Part shown: positions 41,059 through 50,277 of the stretch, in pieces | Position numbering within the stretch: position 1 is the stretch's first letter | How the letters are laid out: every line of letters begins with the position of its first letter | DNA from: Vibrio splendidus | GTDB taxonomy: Bacteria > Pseudomonadota > Gammaproteobacteria > Enterobacterales > Vibrionaceae | Direction: 5' to 3' | Assembly: GCF_003345295.1 (NCBI RefSeq) | Contig: NZ_CP031056.1 | Coordinates: forward strand, 620,001-684,000 | DNA length: 64,000 nt | Notes under the pieces: generated by a model | Database searches by the model: none | What the model was told of the DNA's origin: nothing | Seen by the model: the letters and a program-made list of their open reading frames with translations, nothing else | Program-made: the position numbers and the translations under genes

Positions 41059-41601
41059 GTGAAACCAGTAAGTCGAGATTGGGACGAGTTCTGCTACCCG
41101 TTTATTTATGAAGACAGTCCTATCTGTGATTTTGAGATTCTGTCGGACGAACTTTGTTGTCGAGTTGGGTTGGTGCTGTCTTTGGAGTTAGAACCTCAAG
41201 TCCGTGAGATCCTGCAACGCCTGCAACCTAACATCTACCATTTGAATGGCTCTGTGCGCGGAAAACTCGCCATTACCGAGTCTGAATTGGTCGAGCTTAA
41301 GCAAGATTATCATCACATTCGCGATCAGCTAGAAGGTGGTTTCAAAGGGTTTGTTTTGCCCGGTGGGCACCGAGTGTCCGGCGAGCTTCACTTGTGTCGC
41401 TGTCAGGCAAAAAAAGTCGTGCGAGCATTGGTGAGTATTGAGCATCATGAAAGCAAAAAATCGCCAGACCCGATTCTTTTTAAATACGCTAACTTAGTCG
41501 CGAACACACTCTATGCATTGGCGTCTTTTACCAATCATGTCAATGAAGTTGAGGAAGTGGAATTTGTGAGTAAGAGTTATTCTATGCCAAAGAAATCTTA
41601 A
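41059..41601 (+). CDS. Degenerate PduO-type cobalamin adenosyltransferase-like protein
   Basis: A 180-residue protein whose second half matches PduO-type ATP:cob(I)alamin adenosyltransferases. FVLPGGHRVSGELHLCRCQAKKVVRAL corresponds to FILPGG...LHxARxxxRRAER, and DPILFKYANLVANTLYALASF to the last helices. The N-terminal ATP loop TxxGDxGxT is missing, and the RRAE catalytic block has become KKVV. It is probably not an active adenosyltransferase. The start is taken as GTG at 41059 behind TAAGGA. An ATG at 41041 is possible. An ORF extending to 40996 would begin in the hutZ terminator and is unlikely. Confidence 0.65.
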   Translation: MKPVSRDWDEFCYPFIYEDSPICDFEILSDELCCRVGLVLSLELEPQVREILQRLQPNIYHLNGSVRGKLAITESELVELKQDYHHIRDQLEGGFKGFVLPGGHRVSGELHLCRCQAKKVVRALVSIEHHESKKSPDPILFKYANLVANTLYALASFTNHVNEVEEVEFVSKSYSMPKKS

Positions 41602-41694
41602 GGAAAAGATCCATATTGATTCATATCTAATCCTTAAGAAGCTAAGAAGCTAAACCATTAAGCATGATGCTAGGTTTAGCTTCCAAAATAGCGT

Positions 41695-42609
41695 CTAAGC
41701 AGCCGTAGATGCTTCGTTTAAGACTTTTGCGCCGCGTAGCATGGCTTCGATTAATTCGCCCGCATTGAACTTCTCAAGCGCTTCATGTGCACCTACCTGA
41801 TTGGCTCGGTCGACACAGATTTCACTGGACAGTGAGGTATGCAAAATACAGTAGGCATGACTCAGTGCGCTGTCATTTTGTACTTCGAACGCAAGCTCAT
41901 AGCCATCGAGTCCAGGCATCTCAATATCACTCACGAGAAGATCAATTGCATTGCCAGCGCTGGCTTGGCGACGCATTAGATCGATCGCATCTAAACCATT
42001 ATTACAAATGCTGTAAGGGATGTTGATACTGTCCAAGGCATCAGATAGCTGTTTCCTCGCGATTAAAGAGTCATCAACCAATAAGATATTCAGCGCTTTG
42101 AGACGTTCCCTTTCTACATCGGTCAGCATTGGAATATGCGCGTTTTCATAAGCCGGGTAGATCTTAGAAAGTAATAACTCCACGTCGAGCATTTGCACGA
42201 TACGATCTTCAAAACGCGTAATACCAGTAACAAACACATTACGACCCACACTGGCGGGTGGCGATTCAATGCTTTTCCAATCACATTCAATGATTTTATC
42301 AATCGAACGAACCAAAAATGCCACTACTGTTCTTAAACAATCGGTGACGATGAGCACACAATCTTGGTATTCAGAGGGTGTTATCGGTCGAAAGCCAATC
42401 GCTGCAGACATATCAATGACTGGAACGGTAAGATCGCGGATGGTCACCGTACCAATCACGTGATGATGGGAGTATGGGATTTGAGTCATCGGCTGAAAAG
42501 GCACTATTTCTCTTACCTTAAGCGTGCCAATCGCAAAACTTTGAGTAAGGGATAATTTGAACATCAACATTCCCTGTGACTGACTCGCTTTACTGATCGG
42601 TTTGGCCAT
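41695..42609 (-). CDS. cheV: Chemotaxis coupling protein CheV (CheW-receiver fusion)
   Basis: A 304-residue fusion. The CheW-like domain is at about 10-160 (FAIGTLKVREIVPFQPMTQIPYSHHHVIGTVTIRDLTVPVIDM). A response-regulator receiver domain follows at about 172-300, with acidic pocket LVDDS, phospho-acceptor Asp in LLVSDIEMPGLDG, and HTSLSSE. It couples chemoreceptors to CheA and adjusts by phosphorylation. A single gene, not in a che operon. Confidence 0.93.
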   Translation of the reverse strand: MAKPISKASQSQGMLMFKLSLTQSFAIGTLKVREIVPFQPMTQIPYSHHHVIGTVTIRDLTVPVIDMSAAIGFRPITPSEYQDCVLIVTDCLRTVVAFLVRSIDKIIECDWKSIESPPASVGRNVFVTGITRFEDRIVQMLDVELLLSKIYPAYENAHIPMLTDVERERLKALNILLVDDSLIARKQLSDALDSINIPYSICNNGLDAIDLMRRQASAGNAIDLLVSDIEMPGLDGYELAFEVQNDSALSHAYCILHTSLSSEICVDRANQVGAHEALEKFNAGELIEAMLRGAKVLNEASTAA

Positions 42610-42823
42610 AGTGGCTCCTACTTAATACGCGCTTAATTTATAAGGATTAATTTAAAGGGAAACAGGGATATCGGCAAGTCACTATACGGTTTTTAGGGGT
42701 TTTAAGGCAGTTGTTTTCGGTTATAGAGTGAAGATTGGCAGTTCTTGGGTTAAAATCACGCTAAACGCGCGCTGTCGATGGTTTTATGTCGACAAGTCGT
42801 TAGCGATAAACAGAATTACAACA

Positions 42824-42870
42824 GTCAGTTCATTAACGATGCTCTAAGCAACCATCGTAAGTAAACTGAC
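42824..42870 (+). promoter_or_regulatory. Near-perfect hairpin in the ppiC leader
   Basis: GTCAGTT (42824-42830) pairs with AACTGAC (42864-42870), and ACGATG (42836-42841) with CATCGT (42853-42858). The bases between also pair except for two mismatches, giving a stem of about 18 bp with an 11-base loop. There is no T run. It ends 21 bases before the ppiC ATG. Function unknown, possibly an operator or mRNA element. Confidence 0.6.
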
Positions 42871-42891
42871 CGCAACACACTGAGAATTATC

Positions 42892-43170
42892 ATGGCAAGA
42901 AAAGCAGCAGCACTTCACATCCTAGTGAAGCATAAAGAACAAGCAGAAGACATCATTAAACAGCTTAAGAAAGGCGCGAAGTTTCAAACACTAGCGAAGA
43001 AACACTCTACTTGTCCATCAGGCAAGAAAGGTGGTGATTTAGGCGAGTTCCAAAAAGGTCAAATGGTGCCTCAGTTTGATAAGGTTTGTTTCTCTGGCGA
43101 GACGCTAGTACCACACCTTGTTAAAACAAAATTTGGCTGGCACGTAGTGAAGGTTCTTTACAGAACTTAG
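42892..43170 (+). CDS. ppiC: Parvulin-type peptidyl-prolyl isomerase
   Basis: A 92-residue single-domain parvulin, like E. coli PpiC (93 residues), without a signal peptide, hence cytoplasmic. The sequence shows the family order AAALHILVKHKEQAEDI, FQTLAKKHSTCPSGKKGGDLGEF, FDKVCFSGE and VKTKFGWHVVKVL. It speeds prolyl isomerisation during folding. Single gene with its own terminator. Confidence 0.95.
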   Translation: MARKAAALHILVKHKEQAEDIIKQLKKGAKFQTLAKKHSTCPSGKKGGDLGEFQKGQMVPQFDKVCFSGETLVPHLVKTKFGWHVVKVLYRT

Positions 43171-43194
43171 TCATAAATATGTGTTAGATTGAAT

Positions 43195-43222
43195 AAAAGG
43201 AGCGTATATACGCTCCTTTTTT
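43195..43222 (+). terminator. Terminator of ppiC
   Basis: AAAAGGAGCGTATATACGCTCC is self-complementary around TATA and followed by six T. Confidence 0.88.
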
Positions 43223-43344
43223 GTCACTTTTTTGTGCATTTTAAAGCACTACGGTTGAGTGTTCATCCCAGACGTTATGCGATAATTGGCACTACGCCCT
43301 TAACTATCCGCCGTGACTAATCGGTGGGAGGAGGAGGGTTTTTA

Positions 43345-43421
43345 ATGAGTAACTCATATAATAAATACCATTCTTAAGGAAATTTATGCAGCTTTGCCTT
43401 TTAGCCTTTGTATTTATCTAG
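43345..43421 (+). other. Two mini-ORFs with good ribosome-binding sites before the amylase gene
   Basis: At 43345-43377 the peptide MSNSYNKYHS follows GGAGGAGGAGGG. At 43386-43421 the peptide MQLCLLAFVFI follows TTAAGGAAA. Both lie in the 283-base leader region of the amylase gene. Such tandem leaders could attenuate translation, but chance is not excluded. Confidence 0.3.
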
Positions 43422-43453
43422 AAAGCTGTAAACAAGTTTGGTAGGAGAACAAC

Positions 43454-44839
43454 ATGGATAGTTCAGCTATGTTAAGCAACCCAGCGACAGATGTGATATT
43501 GCATGCCTTTGACTGGTGCTACGCTGACGTAATGAAGAACGCCCCACTGATCCAAGAGTTGGGTTATAAATCTGTTTTAGTATCACCGGCAATGAAGTCG
43601 TTACGCGGACCTAAAGGTTGCGACCGTGATTCTGGCACCCAATGGTGGCAGCGCTATCAACCACAAGATTATCGTGTGATTGATAATCAGCTTGGTGACA
43701 CGCAAGATTTCACTGCGATGGTGAACACGTTAAAGCAACACGGGCTTCGTACCTATGTGGACGTCGTGTTTAACCACATGGCCAATGAGTCGGGTATCCG
43801 TGGCGATTTAACGTATCCAAATCAGCAAGACATGGCGTCTTATCAAGAAGATGCTGACTATTACGAATCCATACGTTTGTTTGGCGATCTTTCTAAGCCT
43901 TTATTTGATGAAAACGACTTTGTTGAAGCGTTTGGTATCAAAAACTGGAAAGACACTTGGGAAGTGCAGAACGGACGTATTACCGGTGGAGTTAGTGACC
44001 CTGGCTTGCCAACGCTTTTAGACAACGACAATGTGGTCGCGCAGCAGAGAGCTTACCTAAAAGCCTTAAAAGAGATTGGCGTGAAAGGGTTTCGCATAGA
44101 CGCAGCGAAACACATGACACTGTCACATCTACGCAAGGTGTGGACTGATGATATTTGCGAAGAAATGCACATCTTTGGCGAGATCATTACTGATGGTGGT
44201 GCGACCAAAGAAGAGTATGAGTTGTTCCTTGAGCCTTACCTCAAACACACTCGCTTAGGCGCTTACGATTTCCCTCTGTTCAATACTATCTTCAAATCCT
44301 TTGAAGAGCAGGGCAGCTTTAAATCTCTGATCAACCCTTACTGTTTTGGTCAGGCGTTATCGAATATGCGAGCAATCACTTTTGCCGTCACTCATGATAT
44401 TCCAAATAATGAAGTATTTTTGGATCACGTAATGGGTGAAGTTGACGAGCGATTAGCTCATGCCTTTATTCTTGGTCGAGACGGCGGTGTGCCGCTTGTT
44501 TACAGTGAGCTAAGTACCAGCGGCATTCTGGATCAGAACGGTCAGCCTCGTTGGCTTAACGATTGGCAAGCGCCTTACATGAAAAACATGATTCAGTTCC
44601 ATAACCATGTTCATGGCGAAGCGATGCGTGTGGTTGAGGCAAATGATGATTTGCTGGTGTTTGTCCGTGGCGACAAAGGCATTGTGGTGATCAACAAGTC
44701 GAAGCGAAGTAAAACGGCATCACTGACTTGGACTGGTACAGTAACGGATTTGTTGTCTGGTGATGTATTCGAATGTGTTGGCAAGGACTTAACCATTAAG
44801 GTTGAATCTAATCAGTGCATGATGCTGACAACGAACTAA
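43454..44839 (+). CDS. GH13 alpha-amylase-family glycoside hydrolase
   Basis: A 461-residue GH13 enzyme without a signal peptide, so cytoplasmic. The conserved regions are DVVFNHMANE (region I), GFRIDAAKHM with nucleophile Asp216 (II), FGEII with acid/base Glu243 (III), and FAVTHDIPNN with Asp315 (IV; the usual NHD is THD here). It would hydrolyse alpha-1,4-glucans inside the cell. GGAGAAC precedes the ATG. It is a single gene ending at a strong bidirectional terminator. Confidence 0.92.
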   Translation: MDSSAMLSNPATDVILHAFDWCYADVMKNAPLIQELGYKSVLVSPAMKSLRGPKGCDRDSGTQWWQRYQPQDYRVIDNQLGDTQDFTAMVNTLKQHGLRTYVDVVFNHMANESGIRGDLTYPNQQDMASYQEDADYYESIRLFGDLSKPLFDENDFVEAFGIKNWKDTWEVQNGRITGGVSDPGLPTLLDNDNVVAQQRAYLKALKEIGVKGFRIDAAKHMTLSHLRKVWTDDICEEMHIFGEIITDGGATKEEYELFLEPYLKHTRLGAYDFPLFNTIFKSFEEQGSFKSLINPYCFGQALSNMRAITFAVTHDIPNNEVFLDHVMGEVDERLAHAFILGRDGGVPLVYSELSTSGILDQNGQPRWLNDWQAPYMKNMIQFHNHVHGEAMRVVEANDDLLVFVRGDKGIVVINKSKRSKTASLTWTGTVTDLLSGDVFECVGKDLTIKVESNQCMMLTTN

Positions 44840-44893
44840 TTCGAGCCTGTTACGAGTTACGTCTAATCGGTTAGAAAGAGAAGTCGAAAAAAG

Positions 44894-44937
44894 AAAGACC
44901 CGTTTACTAGCATCTAGTAAACGGGTCTTTTGTTTTT
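44894..44937. terminator. Bidirectional terminator between amylase and chemoreceptor genes
   Basis: AAAGACCCGTTTACTAG (44894-44910) pairs perfectly with CTAGTAAACGGGTCTTT (44914-44930), with T-rich sequence after. Confidence 0.92.
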
Positions 44938-45007
44938 TAGGTTCTTGGCGGAACGTTAGTTGAACTATGTGTTGGTTAAGCTAAGCGCCGATTAACACAA
45001 ACTTCTG

Positions 45008-46879
45008 TTAAACCGTAAACTTGTTCAATAGCTCGTCTTGTTGGCGAACATTGTCAGTTTGTACCTGCATTGCCGTGTTTGCTTCTTGAGCCGCGTTGGA
45101 TACTTGTGTTGAAAGGTCTTTGATCTTAACTGTGTTGTTGTTGATCTCTTCCGCTACTAAGCTCTGCTCTTCTGCTGCTGAAGCAATTTGAATATTCATA
45201 TCAGAGATACGCTGAATCGCGTCACGGATGCGGTCAAGTGAAGAGTTTGCTTGCTGAGCGCGTTCAACGGCGTCAGTGGCTGTGTCTTTACTTTGATTCA
45301 TCGCGTTCGATACTGAGCTTGCGCCAGCTTGGAGCTGCTCAATCATGTTGCGGATTTCAGTGGTCGATTCTTGAGTACGTTGCGCCAGAGTTCGAACTTC
45401 ATCGGCTACGACTGCGAAACCACGACCAGATTCACCAGCACGTGCCGCTTCAATCGCTGCGTTCAATGCGAGTAGGTTAGTTTGGTCTGCAATATCGTTG
45501 ATTACTTTAAGAATCGTTTCGATGTTGGCTGTCGCTGATTCCAGTACTTGTACTTCTGCAACCGCTTGGTCGATACGTGCTGAAAGGTTATCAATGGCTT
45601 GAGTGGTATCACTGACTACAGATGTACCGTCTAGCGTTGCTTCGTCAGCTTCACGAGCCGCAGCTGCTGCGCCTTGAGCGTTGTTCGCGACTTCTGTTGC
45701 AGTCACTGCCATCTCGTTCATTGCAGTCGCTAATTGCTCAAGCTCTTGCAGTTGGGTATTCATCGCGTTTGCTGATTCGCCTGCACCTTTAACCGTGATT
45801 TCAGTACCACGCTTAATCTCAACACCAATCGCTTTTGATTGAATGATTTGGTTTTGCAGGTTTTCAGTAAAGGTATTGAAACCTTTTGCTAGGTCAGAGA
45901 ACTCTTTGTCTGTGTTGGTGTCTAGTCGTTTGGTTAAGTCACCTTGACCGCTCGCCACATCTTGAATTGCTTGGTTAAGCACATCAAGTGGACGCATTAA
46001 CACACGGATCAGAACAGTCAGTGCAATGATGCTGAGAATAACGGCAATCAAAGAGTAGATCATTGAGCTGTTTTTCAGATCTTCAACGGTTTGGAACGCG
46101 ATCTCTTCATCAAGGATTGCGCCAATGTACCAATCTTCACTTGGGATGTGGGTGAAGTTCACTAGGAACATTTTTCCGTCGACTTCAATTTCTTGAGAGC
46201 CTTCACGAATGCTTGCTTGTGGCATGTAGCTTGAAAGCGTTTCACCGTTGTTTTTCGCATTCGGGTGAGCAATCGTTGTGCCGTCAGCAGTGACTAGGAA
46301 TAGGTAGCCGGCATCAAACAAGTTCACTTGGTTTACCAATGTCGCAAGGTTGGTCAGTTCTAGGTCGTAGAACATACCTGCCGTGAAGCGGCCGCTGTCT
46401 TTAACTGGCGTACCCACAGAGATGATGACTTTCTTACTTGATGCATCCACATAAGGAGCTGTAACCACTAAACTGTTTTTGGATTTAGCATCAATGTACC
46501 AAGGGCGGATTCTTGGGTCGTAATCTGGACCGGCTTCCCAACCGTCATCATTCTCAATGACGAAACCGTTTGCTTCATAACCAAAGCCAACCGCTAGGAA
46601 GCTGTTTTTAAGCTTTGGTTTTTCTAGGATTTCTTTTACGTAAGTACGATCTTGAGGGTTAATCTCGATGACTTCAGTCGTCGATTGAGCCAACGCTTTC
46701 TTGGCGTTCATTTCTGATACGACTGTATTTTTTACGCCAGAGACCATCTCTTTTAGGCTCGCATTGACGTGGTTTTCTACAGCACTTCTTACGGTGTAAA
46801 GTTGTTGTATTGAAAGCAATGATACTGTCACTAGCAGCAAGGCTGATGATGCAGCAACCACCTTATGGCTAAATTTCAT
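45008..46879 (-). CDS. Methyl-accepting chemotaxis protein with periplasmic dCache domain
   Basis: A 623-residue chemoreceptor. Helix 1 (about 7-27), then a periplasmic double Cache domain (about 35-270) with FGYEANGFVIEN, DPRIRPWYIDA and PYVDASSKKVIISVGTP. Helix 2 lies near 275-297 and is followed by a HAMP domain. The signalling domain has the hallmark tip AARAGESGRGFAVVADEVRTLAQR. DPRxRPWY is typical of dCache_1 receptors that bind amino acids or other small metabolites. A single gene; ligand unknown. Confidence 0.95.
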   Translation of the reverse strand: MKFSHKVVAASSALLLVTVSLLSIQQLYTVRSAVENHVNASLKEMVSGVKNTVVSEMNAKKALAQSTTEVIEINPQDRTYVKEILEKPKLKNSFLAVGFGYEANGFVIENDDGWEAGPDYDPRIRPWYIDAKSKNSLVVTAPYVDASSKKVIISVGTPVKDSGRFTAGMFYDLELTNLATLVNQVNLFDAGYLFLVTADGTTIAHPNAKNNGETLSSYMPQASIREGSQEIEVDGKMFLVNFTHIPSEDWYIGAILDEEIAFQTVEDLKNSSMIYSLIAVILSIIALTVLIRVLMRPLDVLNQAIQDVASGQGDLTKRLDTNTDKEFSDLAKGFNTFTENLQNQIIQSKAIGVEIKRGTEITVKGAGESANAMNTQLQELEQLATAMNEMAVTATEVANNAQGAAAAAREADEATLDGTSVVSDTTQAIDNLSARIDQAVAEVQVLESATANIETILKVINDIADQTNLLALNAAIEAARAGESGRGFAVVADEVRTLAQRTQESTTEIRNMIEQLQAGASSVSNAMNQSKDTATDAVERAQQANSSLDRIRDAIQRISDMNIQIASAAEEQSLVAEEINNNTVKIKDLSTQVSNAAQEANTAMQVQTDNVRQQDELLNKFTV

Positions 46880-47337
46880 TGAGTGTTCCCCTTCTCACAG
46901 GCTTTGCGAAGTCTAAAGTTAATCGTGTTTTTCTAATTATATATATCGACGAGATTGAAATTTACTTGAATGTAATTTCACAAAATAGACTACAAAAATA
47001 CAACAACCTAAACAATGCAAAATTCACTAAATCATATATTTGTTACTTTTAGCATTTGGTTCAATGAGTTGAAGATACACGCGAGCCTAGAGCCTACTGG
47101 TATTGATAATTTATTAATTAGACGTTTATGTGTGTGGTTTTCTATTCCAAGACGAGAAGGAAGTTAAACAGATATGAAATTAAATGATATGCCAATTTTA
47201 TATCTTGGCTGTATTTGGGGTGGGTAGGTGAATGTATTTTGAGCGGGTAGGGAATGTTTTTACTGGCAATAAAAAGCCCCACAAAAGTGAGGCTTTATAA
47301 AATGGCTCTTAATTACGCTATATCAGTAGGGTCTAAT
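46880..47337. other. 458-base intergenic region between chemoreceptor and YjiH-type genes
   Basis: No gene is seen. Near the chemoreceptor start lies the dyad GAAATTTAC (46957-46965)/GTAATTTC (46972-46979). At the other end a hairpin AAAGCCCCAC (47273-47282)/GTGAGGCTTT (47287-47296), with one mismatch and an A run on its left, looks like a minus-strand terminator for the YjiH-type gene. The middle is AT-rich and featureless. Confidence 0.55.
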
Positions 47338-48708
47338 TTAGAATATTAGATGTGCTACACCAGCGATAACCGGAAGTGTAATTAACGTACGCAGAATAAA
47401 GATAATAAACAGTTCGAGGATGTTCACTGGAATCTTACTGCCTAGAAGCAGAGCACCTACTTCAGACATGTAGATCAGCTGAGTTACCGACATTGCTGCA
47501 ATAACAAAGCGAGTCATCTCGTTGTCGATAGAAGCCGCAAGGATTGCCGGGATGAACATGTCTGCAAAACCAACCACGATGGTTTCAGATGCTGCAACCG
47601 CTTCAGGAACACCAAGTAGCTCTAGGAATGGAATGAAAGGTTGACCTAGGAATGAGAATACCGATGTGTATTCCGCAATAACCAGTGCCATCGTACCAAG
47701 GCCCATAACAACAGGCAGTACACCAAATACCATATCTACGGCGTTACGGATGCCTTCAGCAAATACTGACGTAGCTGACTTAACTTGTGATGCTTTGTTT
47801 ACTGCTAGCTCAAGACCCCAAGAGAATGTTGAGTGACCTGCAGGAATCGCGTCAGCGTCTTTGTGAGGCTTGCTGCCATCAATGAAGGTGTCTTTCTTCA
47901 TGCTTAGTGGCGGAAGGCGAGGAATGATGACCGCAGCCACAATACCCGCTAAACAGATTGCTGCGTAGAAAGGCAGGAATAGGTGCTCTAGCTCTACTTG
48001 AGCAATAACCACAAGACTGAACGTGATAGATACTGCAGAGAAAGTCGTACCAACTACAGCGGCTTCACGCTGCGTGTAGAATTTCTTCTCGTACTGTTTG
48101 CTTGTAAGCAGGATACCAACGCTGCCATCACCTAACCAAGAAGCCATACAGTCGATAGCACTACGACCTGGCAGGTTGAAGATTGGACGCATCACTTTAC
48201 TTAGCAAAGTGCCGAATAGTTCTAGCAGACCAAAGTTAAGCAGCAGTGGCAGTAGTAAACCTGCAAAGATAAATACTGAGAACAGTGTTGGAAGTAGGCC
48301 TTCTAGGACTAAGCCACCGGTGTTCTCTTCCCAAATAAATTCAGGGCCGACTTGGAAGAAAGCCATGAATGCTGCAGCACCACCGATAAGACGAACCAAC
48401 AACCACAGTGGAGATGGGTTGAAAAGGCCGTTTAAAAATGAGTTCGATGTAATGAATGCAGGCTTGAAAATGGTGCTTAAAACGGAAGCTACAGACATGA
48501 AGGCAACGATTGCAGTGATAATAGCAACTAGAGACTCACCGAAAACCGCTTGAATTGATTTGGCTAGAATAGCGACAGGGATCGTTAGATCACCTTGGTA
48601 GCTGATTGGTGCCATGAAAAGGAATAAACCAATCAGAGATGGGATTAAGAAAACCCAGAAACTGCCTTTAGATTTCTCTGGTTGAGCAGTATTCGTGTTG
48701 TTAGACAT
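47338..48708 (-). CDS. YjiH-family membrane protein (nucleoside-recognition/gate domain)
   Basis: A 456-residue inner-membrane protein with about ten to eleven helices. It follows the YjiH pattern, with gate-domain segments PGRSAIDCMASWLGDGSVGILLTSKQYEKKFYTQREAAVVGTTFSAVSITF in the middle and VGFADMFIPAILAASI toward the end. YjiH proteins are presumed transporters of unknown substrate, often near catabolic genes, but here no partner is adjacent. Confidence 0.88.
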   Translation of the reverse strand: MSNNTNTAQPEKSKGSFWVFLIPSLIGLFLFMAPISYQGDLTIPVAILAKSIQAVFGESLVAIITAIVAFMSVASVLSTIFKPAFITSNSFLNGLFNPSPLWLLVRLIGGAAAFMAFFQVGPEFIWEENTGGLVLEGLLPTLFSVFIFAGLLLPLLLNFGLLELFGTLLSKVMRPIFNLPGRSAIDCMASWLGDGSVGILLTSKQYEKKFYTQREAAVVGTTFSAVSITFSLVVIAQVELEHLFLPFYAAICLAGIVAAVIIPRLPPLSMKKDTFIDGSKPHKDADAIPAGHSTFSWGLELAVNKASQVKSATSVFAEGIRNAVDMVFGVLPVVMGLGTMALVIAEYTSVFSFLGQPFIPFLELLGVPEAVAASETIVVGFADMFIPAILAASIDNEMTRFVIAAMSVTQLIYMSEVGALLLGSKIPVNILELFIIFILRTLITLPVIAGVAHLIF

Positions 48709-48937
48709 GTTAATTGTTCTCGTATTTCTACATGTAAAAAAGCCACATCCTTGGCGTTTTTATTCTCTAAACATCCGTATTTTCTCACTGGCTGCAAGAT
48801 TACCCAGTATTGATAGTGCTTGCAATACTATTCATCAAATATCGCTAACTATTCACACTGGTTATTCTGCAACTCATTAAGAGTTTAGAATAAAGTGTTG
48901 CGGATGTTACGTAATTTGAGGATATATTGCCAGGTAT

Positions 48938-49621
48938 TTATAAATTGACTGGCGTTTCAGTTCGATAGGTCAGGTAGAGCCAGTAGCTAAATGCGATAAT
49001 GAAAGCGAAAGAGGCAGGGAAAGCCAGCGCCAAAATTTCAAAGCGCTGGAACAGACAAGCTCCGCTTAAACCACCAAACAGAAAGCCAACCACAATGAAC
49101 ATCAGTAGTTTGGCTTTACGACGGTCAAAAGGCATCCCCTTTAAGCGAGCACCAATCATGATCCCAAGATCCGTGATGATCCCGCTCATGTGCGTTGTTC
49201 GAATGATCGCACCGCTGTAAGTCGTTATCATCGCGTTCTGCAAACCACAGGCTGCTGAAGCGAAGTATTGGCCTGAAGTGTAGCCCTGTAACAGCGCCCA
49301 AAGTGCTAAAAATAGCAATCCCCCTTCAATGCACAGAGCAACGCCGTAACGACGCCCTAACTTCAGTGCTTGGTTCTCAATAAAGAATCCGCTGAAGGCT
49401 GCACCTAACATAAAGCTCATGATAATCAGTAAAAGATGTAAAGAAGCCGAAGTTGGTGTGAGCAGGCTACTGCCTAATAAAGACATGGTGCCTGAAATGT
49501 GAGAGATCGCTTGATGCTGAAAGCCGAGTAAGCCAATCGCATTAACACTGCCAGCAAGGCCTGCGAGCAGCAAAGCGCCGTATTCAACCCAGCGAGGTAG
49601 CTTAGAAATCATGTGGTTCAC
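48938..49621 (-). CDS. DUF1275 (YoaK)-family membrane protein
   Basis: A 227-residue protein with about six transmembrane helices. DUF1275 signs are GLAGSVNAIGLLGFQHQAISHISGTMSLLG near the start and ACGLQNAMITTYSGAIIRTTHMSGIITDLGIMIG in the centre. The function of the family is unknown. Single gene. Confidence 0.9.
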   Translation of the reverse strand: MNHMISKLPRWVEYGALLLAGLAGSVNAIGLLGFQHQAISHISGTMSLLGSSLLTPTSASLHLLLIIMSFMLGAAFSGFFIENQALKLGRRYGVALCIEGGLLFLALWALLQGYTSGQYFASAACGLQNAMITTYSGAIIRTTHMSGIITDLGIMIGARLKGMPFDRRKAKLLMFIVVGFLFGGLSGACLFQRFEILALAFPASFAFIIAFSYWLYLTYRTETPVNL

Positions 49622-49762
49622 CCTGGGTTAAAAAGAGGAGCCGATTATAACGCTAGCGAAAAGATACGCTAGCGCTGTGGTGCGTTGATATTTGATCTTA
49701 GGCAACAGTATTGCAGTTTGTTCTAATGCCGTTGCTTTATCGAGATAAAGGTCAGTAACAGG

Positions 49763-50182
49763 CTAGTTGTAGTGACTCATTTGATGGTCAAATTTGACCC
49801 AGCCGTGTTTACGTTCTTCGTAGACTGAAAAGCTCGGTAGCGGAAAGTCTTGCTCTTTAAATAATCCGAGCGGGACGATATAAAAATCGGCAGCAGCAAC
49901 AGATTGTAAGAGCATGGTGGTGCCACACTTAGGGCAAAACTGATAGGTCACTTCACTGCCCGTATCACTGATGCGTGAGAAAGAAGTGACTTCTCCGTTT
50001 AATGTGACTTGTTCTATTGGGAATCGAGCCTGAACACCAAACACACTTCCGGTCCGTTTCTGACATTCATAGCAATGGCATACAGAGGTGCGTTGAGGCT
50101 CGCCTCTGCATACTAGGTTGACTGCTCCACAGCGGCATTCGCAACTTCTGATATTTCTATCTTTAATATGATTGATATCCAT
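49763..50182 (-). CDS. GFA/CENP-V-domain zinc protein
   Basis: A 139-residue protein of the GFA (glutathione-dependent formaldehyde-activating-like) fold. Zinc cysteines appear as CECRCGAV, SVCHCYECQKRTGS and FCPKCGTT. I place the start at the ATG at 50182, behind GGAG (50187-50190). An upstream in-frame start at 50245 is less likely. Family members bind two zinc ions, and their true substrates are mostly unknown. It is divergent from the membrane-anchored protein gene at 50278. Confidence 0.88.
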   Translation of the reverse strand: MDINHIKDRNIRSCECRCGAVNLVCRGEPQRTSVCHCYECQKRTGSVFGVQARFPIEQVTLNGEVTSFSRISDTGSEVTYQFCPKCGTTMLLQSVAAADFYIVPLGLFKEQDFPLPSFSVYEERKHGWVKFDHQMSHYN

Positions 50183-50277
50183 CCATGCTCCACTTCTGGT
50201 TAACCCTGTATTGATAATTATACTAAAGCCCTTTATGGTCTGCACAACTGGATGAAAACAAAAGAATATAATTGCTC

